50,648 bases of DNA from OFTM10 sp964196195 (GCA_964196195.1 CAXMSE010000015.1:1-50648), one strand, 5' to 3'; positions 38,766-47,545 are shown, counted from the first letter of the stretch. Notes: generated by a model from the letters alone, not told the origin. Made by a program: numbers and translations.

Positions 38766-41692
38766 GCGAGCTCACCATTTCCATCGAACTCAACGGCCAG
38801 ACGGTCGACACCACCGTCAAGCCCAACGACAATCTCCGTGACGTGCTGCGCCGGGAGGGCATGTTCAGCGTGAAGTTCGGGTCGTCGAGTGGCGAGACCG
38901 GTGCCGCGGCGATCCTGTTCGACGGTCGCCTAGCGAGTGCCGATGTGATTCTCGCGGCTCAGGCTGACGGCCATTCGATCACCACGGTCGAAGCACTCAA
39001 CACCGAGCGTGAGCTCCATCCGATCCAGGCCGCGTTTGCTGCAGTGGGAGCGATGCAGAGCGGCTATTCGGCTGGCGCGATGATCCTTGGCACCATGGCC
39101 TTGCTGGAAAATAATCCCGACCCGAGCGAGGTGGAGATCCGCGACATGTTGTCGGGGATCCTCGATCGCGAGACGGCGTATGTGAAGCCGGTCGAGGCGG
39201 TGAAGCGGGCCGCTGCGATGATGCGTGGAGCTCACCCAGAACCGTTCGCGCCGCTGATTCTCGCTCCCCTCACCGAGGGCGGAAAGGCCGGCACCTACGA
39301 CCCCACCGATGAACCCCCGGTAGCTTCTCACGCCGTCCCCCGACTCATTCCCTCGCCTGATGTGCCCGAGATGGCCGTGGTGGGAAAGCCGGAGATAAAG
39401 GTGGATGCGGTGAAGCTCGCGAAGGGCAACCCGGCGTTCACCGACGACATCGACTTGAGGGGAATGCTCTACGCCAAGCTCCTCACCAGTCCCCACGCCC
39501 ACGCCAATATCCTCGAAATCGACGATTCGAAGGCCTTGGCCCTACCGGGCGTCCATGCCGTTCTCTCTTACAAGAACGTTGATCGGATCAAGTACGCATC
39601 GGGTGGCCAGAGCTGGCCCAATCCCCATCCCCACGATCAGGTGAGCTTCGACACCAAAGTGCGTCATGTCGGCGACCGCGTGGCGGTGGTGGCGGCGGAG
39701 ACCGTGGAGATCGCGGAGCAGGCAGTGAAGCTGATCGAGGTCACCTACCAACCTCTGCCCGCGATCTTCGACGAACGCGAGGCGATGGAGTCCAACGCGC
39801 CGAAGGTCCACGACGAGCCCGACACCGAGGAGATCTTCGATCCCGACCGCAACATCGTCCACCAGATCAAGGCCCATCGAGGCGACGTCGAGGCCGCGCT
39901 GGCTGGTGCTGATCACGTGTTCGAGCAGACATTTCGGGTGCACCAGGTCCAGCCGTGCCCGATCGAGCCCCACATCTCGATCGCGTGGCTCGATAGCGAC
40001 GAAAGAATGGTCATCCGCACCGGCACCCAAGTGCCGTTTCATGCCCGCCGTATGGTGGCCCCCCTGCTCGGCATGGACATCAAGGATGTGAGGGTGATCA
40101 AGCCTCGTATCGGTGGCGGCTTCGGCGCGAAGCAGGAGATGTTGCTCGAGGATGTGGTGGGACTGCTCGCCAAGGCCACCCGCCGACCGGTTCGTATCGA
40201 ACTCACTCGTGAAGAAGAGTTCGTGTCGAGCCGCACCAGGCATCCCCAGACCATCACCTATCGCACCGGGGTCGACCGTGACGGCAAGCTCGTGGCCCAG
40301 GATCTCTACATCATCGGCAACACCGGCGCTTACGGCACCCACGGCTACACGGTGCAGACGGTTTCGGGTCTGCGCGGGCTGAGCCAGTACGTGTGTCCCA
40401 ACAAGCGGTTCCACTGCGATGTCGTCTACACCAACATCCCGGTGCCGGGCGCTTACCGAGGTTATGGCGCCCCTCAGGCCGAGTTCGCACTCGAATCCCA
40501 CATGGAAGACATCGCCCGCGAACTCGGGATCGACGTGATCGAGTTCAAGCGGGCCAACTGGGTGACCACTGGCTCCGAAATGGATATCGCTCCCCACCTC
40601 GGAGAACGGGCTGTGGAGGACGAGGAGCTCGACGAGTACCCGAAGATCATGTCCGACGGAATCGAAGAATGCGTTGCCAACGCACTCCGCGAGATCGGCT
40701 GGCATCGCCGCGACGATCCCGAATGGGTGGCGCCGGCCGACCAGCCCCACATCCGAAGGGGGATCGGCTTCGCGTTCTGTATGCACGGCACGGCCATCCC
40801 GTTCCTCGACATGGGGGGCTGTTCGATCAAGATCAACGACGACGGCTCATTCAACATGCTGGTCGGGGCCACCGACCTGGGCACCGGCGCCGACACCGTG
40901 CTCGGCCAGATAGCAGCCGAGGTGCTCGGCGTGCGTCTCGAAGACATCAAGGTGTATTCGAGCGATACCGACATGACGCCCTTCGACACGGGTGCCTACG
41001 CCAGCTCCACCACCTACATCTCGGGCACCGCCGCGATGCAGGCGGCCGAGAACGTGCGCAAGCGTCTCAAGGAGAGGGCGGCGATGTTGCTCGACGTCGA
41101 TGAGCCGTGCACGATCGAGCTTCGCGATCGGAGGGCCTTCGCCCCCGATGGCCGTTCGGTGAGCATGGAGGACATCGCCCTTGATTCCCTGCACACCCAG
41201 GAGCAGGAACAGATCATGGGCACATCGTCTTATGTTTCACCCGATTGTCCACCACCCTTCGCAGCCCAGATGGCGGAGATCGAGGTCGATATCGAGACCG
41301 GTCAGGTCACCGTCAAGAAGCTGGTGATGGCGGTCGACTGTGGCGTGGCCATTAACCCGATAACCGCGAGTGGGCAGGTGGAGGGCGGCATGCTGCAGGC
41401 GCTCGGCTACGCCCATTGCGAAGAGTACGCCTACGACGACGATGGTCGGATGCTCAACTCCTCTTTCGGCCCTTACAAGATCTATCGGGCCGACGAGATG
41501 CCCGAGACGGTGGTCTACCTCGTCCAGACGATGGAGGACTCAGGACCCTTCGGAGCGAAGGCAGTGGCCGAAATCCCCAAGGACGGTGTTGCTCCCGCGC
41601 TGCGTAACGCGATCATCAACGCAACCGGGGTCGCCATCAACGAACTTCCCTTCACGCCCGAACGCGTTTGGGCGGCGCTGCAGAACACATGA
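38762..41692 (+). CDS. Fused ferredoxin-like/molybdopterin subunit of a xanthine-dehydrogenase-family enzyme, cysteine-less N-terminus
   Basis: This 976-residue protein fuses the small (CoxS-like, residues 1-165) and large (CoxL-like, about 200-976) subunits. The N-terminal part keeps the shape of a two-cluster [2Fe-2S] domain but has none of the eight ligand cysteines (S41, T46, A49, D61; S100, S103, D135, E137 at those positions), and no Cys occurs before about residue 400. The Moco part keeps GGFGAKQEMLLEDV, GAYRGYGAPQAEFALE, GAYASSTTYISGTA and GPFGAKAVAEIPKDG with the catalytic-type Glu. So hydroxylation chemistry looks possible, but electron transfer through the clusters does not. The start overlaps the FAD subunit stop (ATGA). 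Confidence 0.85.
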   Translation: MSELTISIELNGQTVDTTVKPNDNLRDVLRREGMFSVKFGSSSGETGAAAILFDGRLASADVILAAQADGHSITTVEALNTERELHPIQAAFAAVGAMQSGYSAGAMILGTMALLENNPDPSEVEIRDMLSGILDRETAYVKPVEAVKRAAAMMRGAHPEPFAPLILAPLTEGGKAGTYDPTDEPPVASHAVPRLIPSPDVPEMAVVGKPEIKVDAVKLAKGNPAFTDDIDLRGMLYAKLLTSPHAHANILEIDDSKALALPGVHAVLSYKNVDRIKYASGGQSWPNPHPHDQVSFDTKVRHVGDRVAVVAAETVEIAEQAVKLIEVTYQPLPAIFDEREAMESNAPKVHDEPDTEEIFDPDRNIVHQIKAHRGDVEAALAGADHVFEQTFRVHQVQPCPIEPHISIAWLDSDERMVIRTGTQVPFHARRMVAPLLGMDIKDVRVIKPRIGGGFGAKQEMLLEDVVGLLAKATRRPVRIELTREEEFVSSRTRHPQTITYRTGVDRDGKLVAQDLYIIGNTGAYGTHGYTVQTVSGLRGLSQYVCPNKRFHCDVVYTNIPVPGAYRGYGAPQAEFALESHMEDIARELGIDVIEFKRANWVTTGSEMDIAPHLGERAVEDEELDEYPKIMSDGIEECVANALREIGWHRRDDPEWVAPADQPHIRRGIGFAFCMHGTAIPFLDMGGCSIKINDDGSFNMLVGATDLGTGADTVLGQIAAEVLGVRLEDIKVYSSDTDMTPFDTGAYASSTTYISGTAAMQAAENVRKRLKERAAMLLDVDEPCTIELRDRRAFAPDGRSVSMEDIALDSLHTQEQEQIMGTSSYVSPDCPPPFAAQMAEIEVDIETGQVTVKKLVMAVDCGVAINPITASGQVEGGMLQALGYAHCEEYAYDDDGRMLNSSFGPYKIYRADEMPETVVYLVQTMEDSGPFGAKAVAEIPKDGVAPALRNAIINATGVAINELPFTPERVWAALQNT

Positions 41693-43008
41693 CCCTGGTT
41701 CTTTCCGACTGGCTTCTGATCGCGGCGGATCGACCGGCCGAACGATCGTGGGGTGTTCGTGTGGTCGACGGCCTCGTCGATGATGTGGGCCCCCGAGATC
41801 AGCTGTTGGCGGCCCACCCCGACGACGACGTGATGGACGCGATCGGCCAGATCGTGATGCCGGGATTCGTCAACGCTCACGTGCATCTCTACGGCACCCT
41901 CGCCCATGGGATTGCACCGGTGGAAGGCGACGGGCCCGACGACTTCTGGAGCTTTCTCGAGGATTACTGGTGGCCCAAGGTCGAGGACGCACTCGATGTC
42001 GACATGATTGTCGCCGCCACCGACTATGTCTGCGCCGAGATGCTGCGTTCGGGCATCACCACGTTCTACGACATACTGGAGGCGCCCAACGCTCTTCCCG
42101 ATGCCCTGCTCGCCCAGAAGGAAGTGGTGGAGCGACGGGGCATGAGGGGTCTGTTGAGTTTCGAGGCCACCGAGCGCGCCGGTCCCGAGATCGCCCGCCT
42201 CGGGCTGGAGGAGAATCTCCGCCTGATTGATGCCTGCGATCCGTCCGGCCTGGTGGGTGGCATCATGTGTTGGCACACCACGTTCACGTGCTCAGCCGAC
42301 TACATCACCGAGGCGTTCTCCCTCGCCGCCGACCGGGGAGTGATGAGTCACGCTCATGTCAACGAAGGAGTTCACGAGGGCAGATGGGCCGAGGAGAGGC
42401 TCGGCGCCCGTACGGTCGAGTTCTACGCCGATCTCGGCGTCGCCGGTCCACGCTTTCTGGCGAGTCAGTGTGTCCAACTCTCCGCCCGGGAGCGGGAGTT
42501 GTTGGCCGAGCTGGGCGTGAAGGTCAGCCATATGCCTCTGGCCAACTGCGAGGTCGGCGGCGGGATCGCCCTGATGCCGGAATTGATCGATGCCGGTGTA
42601 GTCGTCGGGCTCGGCAGCGACGGCTATGTCAACGACTTCTACGAGGTCATGCGAGGCGCCTTCCTCCTGCACAAGGCTCGACTCCAGGATCCTGGAGCGA
42701 TGCCCGCGGAAACCGTTCTGCACATGGCCACCGAAGCGGGCGCCCAGGCGCTGGGCCTCGACCACGTCGGTCGGCTCGAGCCCGGATGGTCGGCTGATCT
42801 CCAGGTGGTCGATGCAAGCTTCCCCACCCCGCTCACCGCTCACAATCTCGCCGATCAGGTGGTCCTGTGGCGCAACCACTCCAACGTCCGCGATGTGATG
42901 GTGGCCGGCAACTGGAGGGTGCTCGGTGGTGAGCTGGTCGATGCCGATCTCGATCAGCTCAGGGCCCGCACCCGCGAACAGGCCACTCGACTCTGGAAGG
43001 CCGGCTGA
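41689..43008 (+). CDS. SsnA-like amidohydrolase with an altered metal ligand
   Basis: A 439-residue amidohydrolase. The metal-site motifs are H64/H66 in NAHVHLYG, H221/H223 in SHAHVNE, and D311 in GSDGYVND. The remaining histidine, found as IHC in SsnA and AHC in most relatives, is Q260 (ASQCVQLS). Flanking sequence (VSHMPLANCEVGGGI, GLGSDGY, LLHKARLQDPGAM) closely resembles the SsnA family that accompanies selenium-dependent molybdenum hydroxylases. The start overlaps the preceding stop (ATGA), and the stop abuts the XdhC start. The reaction is unknown; hydrolysis of a heterocycle or its deaminated product is the obvious option. Confidence 0.82.
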   Translation: MTLVLSDWLLIAADRPAERSWGVRVVDGLVDDVGPRDQLLAAHPDDDVMDAIGQIVMPGFVNAHVHLYGTLAHGIAPVEGDGPDDFWSFLEDYWWPKVEDALDVDMIVAATDYVCAEMLRSGITTFYDILEAPNALPDALLAQKEVVERRGMRGLLSFEATERAGPEIARLGLEENLRLIDACDPSGLVGGIMCWHTTFTCSADYITEAFSLAADRGVMSHAHVNEGVHEGRWAEERLGARTVEFYADLGVAGPRFLASQCVQLSARERELLAELGVKVSHMPLANCEVGGGIALMPELIDAGVVVGLGSDGYVNDFYEVMRGAFLLHKARLQDPGAMPAETVLHMATEAGAQALGLDHVGRLEPGWSADLQVVDASFPTPLTAHNLADQVVLWRNHSNVRDVMVAGNWRVLGGELVDADLDQLRARTREQATRLWKAG

Positions 43009-43763
43009 TGATCTCAGAACTTGCAGCAGCAATCGAGGGCGGCCAAGCCGTTGTTCTCGCTACCGTCACTCGTACCGAGCGCTCGGTTCCGCGGCGGCCC
43101 GGTTCGAAGATGCTCGTATTCGCCGACGGCCGTACCGAGGGCACCATCGGTGGCGGCGAGATGGAGCATCGAGTCACGATCGAGGCGGTCGAAGTGCTGG
43201 CCGACGGCCGGCCCCGCGTCATCACCTACACCCTCGTCGACCCCGCTACCGGCGACGCCGGAGTCTGCGGCGGCGAGGCCGAGATCTATCTGGAGCCGTA
43301 CATGCCCACACCAAAGTTGTTGATCGTCGGGGCGGGCCACGTCGGCCGGGCTGTGAGCGACCTCGCCCAGTGGCTCGATTTTCGCACCATGGTGTGGGAC
43401 GACCGAACCGCGATTCTCGACGACGCCGACCATGTCGACATCGCGCTCAGTGGTTCGATGGCCGATGCGCTGGCCGAGCATCCACTCACCGCCAACGATT
43501 CGGTCGTGATGGTCACCCGCAACGTGAAACTCGATCTCGAGATCCTGCCCTTGCTACTCGCGACACCGACCCGCTACATCGGGCTGATGGGGAGCCAGCG
43601 CCGCTGGGACACCACGCGGGGCGGCCTGATCGAGCAGGGGATCCCCGAGTCCGATCTCGGTCGTGTGCATGCTCCCATCGGTGTCGAGATCAACGCCGAG
43701 ACTCCGGAGGAGATCGCGGTGAGCATCCTCGCCGAGGTGATCGGCGACCGGCGTGCCCCCTGA
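43008..43763 (+). CDS. xdhC: XdhC/CoxF family molybdenum cofactor insertion protein
   Basis: A 251-residue XdhC-type protein. The N-terminal segment has ATVTRTERSVPRRPGSKMLV and EGTIGGGEMEHRV. The C-terminal Rossmann part has LLIVGAGHVGRAVSDLAQWL, MVTRNVKLDLEILPLLL and YIGLMGSQRRWD, ending with APIGVEINAETPEEIAVSI. XdhC binds molybdenum cofactor and helps load and sulfurate it in xanthine dehydrogenase-family enzymes. It follows the SsnA-like gene with a 1-nt overlap and overlaps YqeB by 11 nt, so it is likely dedicated to the fused hydroxylase upstream. Confidence 0.9.
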   Translation: MISELAAAIEGGQAVVLATVTRTERSVPRRPGSKMLVFADGRTEGTIGGGEMEHRVTIEAVEVLADGRPRVITYTLVDPATGDAGVCGGEAEIYLEPYMPTPKLLIVGAGHVGRAVSDLAQWLDFRTMVWDDRTAILDDADHVDIALSGSMADALAEHPLTANDSVVMVTRNVKLDLEILPLLLATPTRYIGLMGSQRRWDTTRGGLIEQGIPESDLGRVHAPIGVEINAETPEEIAVSILAEVIGDRRAP

Positions 43764-44538
43764 GCTCTGCTTGTTGAGGGGCGGCGGCGATCTCGCCACC
43801 GGGATCGTCTGGCGCCTGACCCGGGCCGGTTGGCCGGTAGTGGTGTGTGAACTTGCCGAGCCTCTCACCGTTCGTCGATCGGTGGCCGTCTCCAGCGCGG
43901 TGCGAGATGGCGTCTTCGAGGTGGAAGGCATGCGGGCCGAGCGTGCGACTTCGGCTCCGGAGGCAGAAGCGATCGCTCGTACCGGGGTGGTGGGTGTGCT
44001 CGTTTCCCCCGAGCTCCCGGCCCTCGATGCCGAGGTGGTCATCGACGCCCGCGTGGCCAAGCGCAACATCGACACCTCGCTCCACGACGCCGACCTGGTG
44101 GTCGGGGTGGGACCTGGTTTCACTGCTGGGATCGACTGCCACGCGGTGGTGGAAACCCAGCGGGGCCATCATCTCGGTCGGGTCCTCTGGAGTGGCCGCG
44201 CCGCGGCCGATACCGGCACCCCAGGGATTGTCGCGGGCAAGGGAGCGGAGCGAGTACTTCGAGCCGGGGCGGCAGGACTTGTGACCTGGAGGGCCGCTAT
44301 CGGCGACGTGGTCAGCGAGGGAGAGGTGCTCGGCTCGGTCGGAGGCATTGATCTCACCGCTCCGTTCGATGGACTCGTACGGGGCCTGATCGCGGATGGG
44401 ATCGAGGTGGTCGGGGGAATGAAGATCGGCGATGTCGACCCACGGCTCGAGCACTCGGCGTGTTTCGAGATCTCCGACAAGGCGCTGTCGGTCGGCGGGG
44501 GAGTGGTGGAGGCGGTGCTCACGTGGTCGAACCGATAG
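43753..44538 (+). CDS. yqeB: YqeB family selenium-dependent molybdenum hydroxylase accessory protein (EF2563 type)
   Basis: A 261-residue protein of the YqeB/EF2563 family. It begins ELCLLRGGGDLATGIVWRLTRAG (parts LLRGGGDLATGIVWRL), has AVSSAVRDGVFEVEGM, VVIDARVAKRNID, DADLVVGVGPGFTAGIDCHA and VETQRGHHLGRV. All are family landmarks. Comparative genomics links this family to labile-selenium molybdenum hydroxylases together with YqeC and SelD; the biochemical role is not established. GTG 43753 lies inside the XdhC gene end, and YqeC overlaps its own end by 16 nt. Confidence 0.88.
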   Translation: MPPELCLLRGGGDLATGIVWRLTRAGWPVVVCELAEPLTVRRSVAVSSAVRDGVFEVEGMRAERATSAPEAEAIARTGVVGVLVSPELPALDAEVVIDARVAKRNIDTSLHDADLVVGVGPGFTAGIDCHAVVETQRGHHLGRVLWSGRAAADTGTPGIVAGKGAERVLRAGAAGLVTWRAAIGDVVSEGEVLGSVGGIDLTAPFDGLVRGLIADGIEVVGGMKIGDVDPRLEHSACFEISDKALSVGGGVVEAVLTWSNR

Positions 44539-45257
44539 GCCTCGCCCAGCTTTCCGACACCCTCGGTCTCGGTGCCCACGAGCACATCTCCTTGGTGGGG
44601 GGCGGAGGAAAGACCACCGCCCTTTTCGCCTTAGCGGATCAACTCGCCGGCACGGTGGTGCTGACCACCACCACCAAGATGGGCCGCGACCGCACCGATG
44701 GGAGGGCGGTGCTGTTCGCGCCCTCCGACGCTGAGTTGGTGGCTGCACTCGATGGCGATCGGGCCGTGCTCGCCTGGGGGGCCGACGGCGGGCACAAGGC
44801 GGTAGGTGTCGAGCCGGAAGTTTGCGACCGGTGGTTCACGATCGCCGACAATGTTGTGGTGGAAGCCGACGGATCGCGGCACCGACCGTTCAAGGCGCCC
44901 CGGCCCTACGAACCGGTGGTGCCCTCCACCACCACCCTGCTCCTTGCCTGTGTCGGGGCCGACGCTCTGGGTCGGGTGATCGCCGACCAGTGTCAACGTC
45001 CCCTGAGGGTGGCCGCGGTAGCGGGCTGCTCGCCCTATGTCCGGCTCACCCCGGAGCGTTTGGCGGCGGTGTTGGAGAGCGACCGTGGCTCGCGCAAGAA
45101 CTGCCCGCCCTCGGCTCGTTTCGCGGTGATGATCAATAGCGTCACGGTCCGGCAGCGTGGGTTTGTGGATGAACTGGCCGACCTTTTGAACCCCGACACC
45201 CTGTTGGTGTCGGTTGCTGAATTCTCATCCGTCGAAGGAGGTGAGTCCGATGAGTGA
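44523..45257 (+). CDS. yqeC: YqeC family selenium-dependent hydroxylase accessory protein
   Basis: A 244-residue P-loop protein. The nucleotide-binding motif is ISLVGGGGKTTALFALAD, followed by VVLTTTTKMGRD, DNVVVEADGSRHRPFKAP and the C-terminal KNCPPSARFAVMINSV. The VEADGSRHRPFKAP segment is diagnostic of YqeC. It occurs with YqeB and XdhC in clusters for selenium-dependent molybdenum hydroxylases. Its job, possibly cofactor or selenium insertion driven by nucleotide hydrolysis, is not proven. GTG 44523 is chosen over upstream in-frame codons because the family starts near here; it overlaps YqeB by 16 nt and the next gene by 8 nt. Confidence 0.87.
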   Translation: MVEPIGLAQLSDTLGLGAHEHISLVGGGGKTTALFALADQLAGTVVLTTTTKMGRDRTDGRAVLFAPSDAELVAALDGDRAVLAWGADGGHKAVGVEPEVCDRWFTIADNVVVEADGSRHRPFKAPRPYEPVVPSTTTLLLACVGADALGRVIADQCQRPLRVAAVAGCSPYVRLTPERLAAVLESDRGSRKNCPPSARFAVMINSVTVRQRGFVDELADLLNPDTLLVSVAEFSSVEGGESDE

Positions 45258-46002
45258 GCCGATCGTGCGCCGTTTCGATGAGCCGACCTTCACCGTGCCT
45301 GTCTCGAAGGTGTTCGAGACAACCCTGGAAGGTGTCGATGAACAAGAGCCGTTGCCTGTTCTTGTCGATGGTGAGGGCCCCGAACTGGAGTCCCCGATCG
45401 ATGAGGGCCTTGTGATGGTCGGCCATCGACGAATCCGCACGCTCTCCAACTACTGGCACGGGGGTTGGCAACACGCCATCCGCGACACCTGGCTGCGCAA
45501 GTCGGTCGCCCGACGGCTCGGCGCGGTCGCCGATCGCCTCCCGCCTCGGTGGGGCCTGGCGGTCTTCGATGCGTGGCGTCCCATCGCCTTGCAAGCGGAG
45601 CTCTACGATCTCGCCGCCGCCGACCCCAGGATCGAGGAAGGATTCATGACGAAGGTGTCCCACGATCCGCGCACCCCGCCACCGCACCTCACCGGTGGCG
45701 CAGTCGATGTCACGCTGACTTTCGACGGCATTCCTCTTGCACCGGGCTGTGGGTTCGACGACATCACCCACCTGGCCTACACCGCGGTGCTCGAACAAGA
45801 GCCGGGACCTGATCGGGAGCTGCGGCGCTTCCTCTACTGGTCGATGAGAGCTGAGGGATTCGTGGTGATCGGTTTCGAGTGGTGGCACTTCGAGTTCGGC
45901 ACTCGCCGTTGGGCTCTGGTGACGGGTGGTTTGCCGGTGTTCGGCCCCGCGGGCCCGTCCCGGTTGGAGTCAGACGAGAACGTCGCTCAAGTCGCGCCGT
46001 AG
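45250..46002 (+). CDS. D-alanyl-D-alanine dipeptidase (VanX-like, M15D)
   Basis: A 250-residue zinc dipeptidase. The motif PPPHLTGGAVDVTLTFDG corresponds to S/P-x-H-x-x-G-x-A-x-D, giving two zinc ligands (His and Asp), and FEWWHFEFG supplies the catalytic Glu and third zinc ligand. RWGLAVFDAWRP holds the conserved Arg. Members hydrolyse D-Ala-D-Ala or other D,D- and D,L-dipeptides. Outside vancomycin resistance they recycle peptidoglycan peptides or take part in catabolism. It lacks a signal peptide, so it is cytoplasmic. ATG 45250 follows GGAGG. It overlaps YqeC at the 5' end and the hydantoinase 3' end by 33 nt. Confidence 0.88.
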   Translation: MSEPIVRRFDEPTFTVPVSKVFETTLEGVDEQEPLPVLVDGEGPELESPIDEGLVMVGHRRIRTLSNYWHGGWQHAIRDTWLRKSVARRLGAVADRLPPRWGLAVFDAWRPIALQAELYDLAAADPRIEEGFMTKVSHDPRTPPPHLTGGAVDVTLTFDGIPLAPGCGFDDITHLAYTAVLEQEPGPDRELRRFLYWSMRAEGFVVIGFEWWHFEFGTRRWALVTGGLPVFGPAGPSRLESDENVAQVAP

Positions 46003-47376
46003 GAAGCGGCCGTGGCCGGCTCGGCCCACATAGGTTCGCTCGTCGATGACGAAGGATCCTCGGGACAGCACTGTGCGCACCTGGCCGGTTACCTCCACCC
46101 CCTCCCACGCGGAGTTGTCGATGCGCATGTGGTGCGAATCGACTCCGAGTACGTGGGTGCGGGTGGGGTCGTAGACGACGATGTCGGCGTCGGAACCGGG
46201 AGCGATGAGGCCCTTTTGGGGGTAGATGCCGAACATCCGGGCCGGAGTTGTGGAGCAGGTCTCCACCCAGCGGGCGACGTCGAGTTCGCCGGCAACGACA
46301 CCGGTATGGAGCAGGTCCATGCGATGTTCGATCGACCCCAATCCGTTGGGCGTGACCCGAAAGTCGTCGCGGCCCAGCAGCTTCTCGTTGTCGCAGAAGG
46401 GGCAGTGATCGGTGGACACCACAGCGAGGTCGTCGCGCCGCAGCCCCTGCCAGAGAGATGCGTGGTTGTGGCGCTCACGAAGTGGTGGTGAACAGATCGA
46501 GCGCAGTCCGTCGAGACCGGGCCGGTCGAGATGATCCTCGATGGTGAGATATAGATATTGGGGGCAGGTCTCGGCGAACACGTTCTGGCCGCGATCGCGA
46601 GCCCACTTCACCTGTTCCAGTGCGTCGGTGGAGGAGAGGTGGACTATGTACAGCGGCGCGTTGGCGATCTCCGCGAGAGCGGCGGCGCGGTGGACGGCCT
46701 CGCCCTCGAGTCGGCTGGGCCTGGTGCGGCCGTGCCAGACAGGGTCGGTGTCGCCTCGCTCGGCCGCCCAGTCGCGTAACACGTCGATGGCGATGCCGTT
46801 TTCGGCGTGCATCATCACCAGGGCACCGAGATCGGCGGCGCGGCGCATGGCCCTGAGCAGTTGGCCATCGTCGGAGTAGTAGGCGCCCGGGTAGGCCATG
46901 AAGTACTTGAAGCTGGTGATGCCCTCGTCGACGAGGGACCCCATCTCGTTCAGGGCCAGTTCATTCACGTCGCCCATCGACAGGTGGAAACCATAGTCGA
47001 TCGCGCACTGACCGTCCGCCTCGGCAAGGCGATCTTCCATTGCCTCACGCACATGCATGCCCATCATCTGGCCCGCGAAATCGATGATGCTGGTGGTGCC
47101 GCCCCAAGCCGCAGCCGCGGTGCCCGTGGCGAAACTGTCCGACGATGTGGCATCCGGGCTCATGGGGAGTTGGAGGTGGGTGTGGACGTCGACTCCCCCT
47201 GGCACGACATAGCAGCCGGTCGCATCGACGACGCGGTCGGCGCCCGATGCCGCGCCGAGTGCGAGATCGGTGCCTGGCTCGAGCACGGCGAGGATGCGTT
47301 CACCCTCGATCACCACATCCGCGGGGGTGGCACCGCTGGTGGATACGACCCTGCCGCCGCTCACGAGGATGGTCAT
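45970..47376 (-). CDS. Dihydropyrimidinase/hydantoinase
   Basis: A 468-residue amidohydrolase with the dihydropyrimidinase layout. H65 and H67 lie in VDVHTHLQLP, the carboxylated lysine K157 in ITSFKYFMAY, then histidines in VMMHAEN and YIVHLSS and the aspartate in VVSTDHCPF. Other family markers are SNEYLYL-like TCPQYLYLTIEDH and CSPPLRERHNH. It should open a six- or five-membered cyclic diamide such as dihydrouracil or a hydantoin. ATG 47376 is preceded by AAGGAGG. The gene is convergent with the VanX-like gene and overlaps its end by 33 nt. Confidence 0.92.
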   Translation of the reverse strand: MTILVSGGRVVSTSGATPADVVIEGERILAVLEPGTDLALGAASGADRVVDATGCYVVPGGVDVHTHLQLPMSPDATSSDSFATGTAAAAWGGTTSIIDFAGQMMGMHVREAMEDRLAEADGQCAIDYGFHLSMGDVNELALNEMGSLVDEGITSFKYFMAYPGAYYSDDGQLLRAMRRAADLGALVMMHAENGIAIDVLRDWAAERGDTDPVWHGRTRPSRLEGEAVHRAAALAEIANAPLYIVHLSSTDALEQVKWARDRGQNVFAETCPQYLYLTIEDHLDRPGLDGLRSICSPPLRERHNHASLWQGLRRDDLAVVSTDHCPFCDNEKLLGRDDFRVTPNGLGSIEHRMDLLHTGVVAGELDVARWVETCSTTPARMFGIYPQKGLIAPGSDADIVVYDPTRTHVLGVDSHHMRIDNSAWEGVEVTGQVRTVLSRGSFVIDERTYVGRAGHGRFLRRDLSDVLV

Positions 47377-47545
47377 GATCTCGCCTCCTTCGTTGTCGGT
47401 GAAAGGTGAGGCCCTGCCATGGACGAACTCTAGCCCTGGCGAATTGGCCGTTCGGGTCCGCCGGGGCTGCCACGATCGGTAGAAAGTTACGCTGAGTGGG
47501 GTTGGATGGAAACCGACCGCTCTAGGTGGTATCAGGTGAGCGCGA

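Noticed and set aside
39542..40786. Minus-strand frame of 414 codons opposite the molybdopterin gene
   Set aside because: Shadow of the conserved Moco-binding region; no protein signature of its own.
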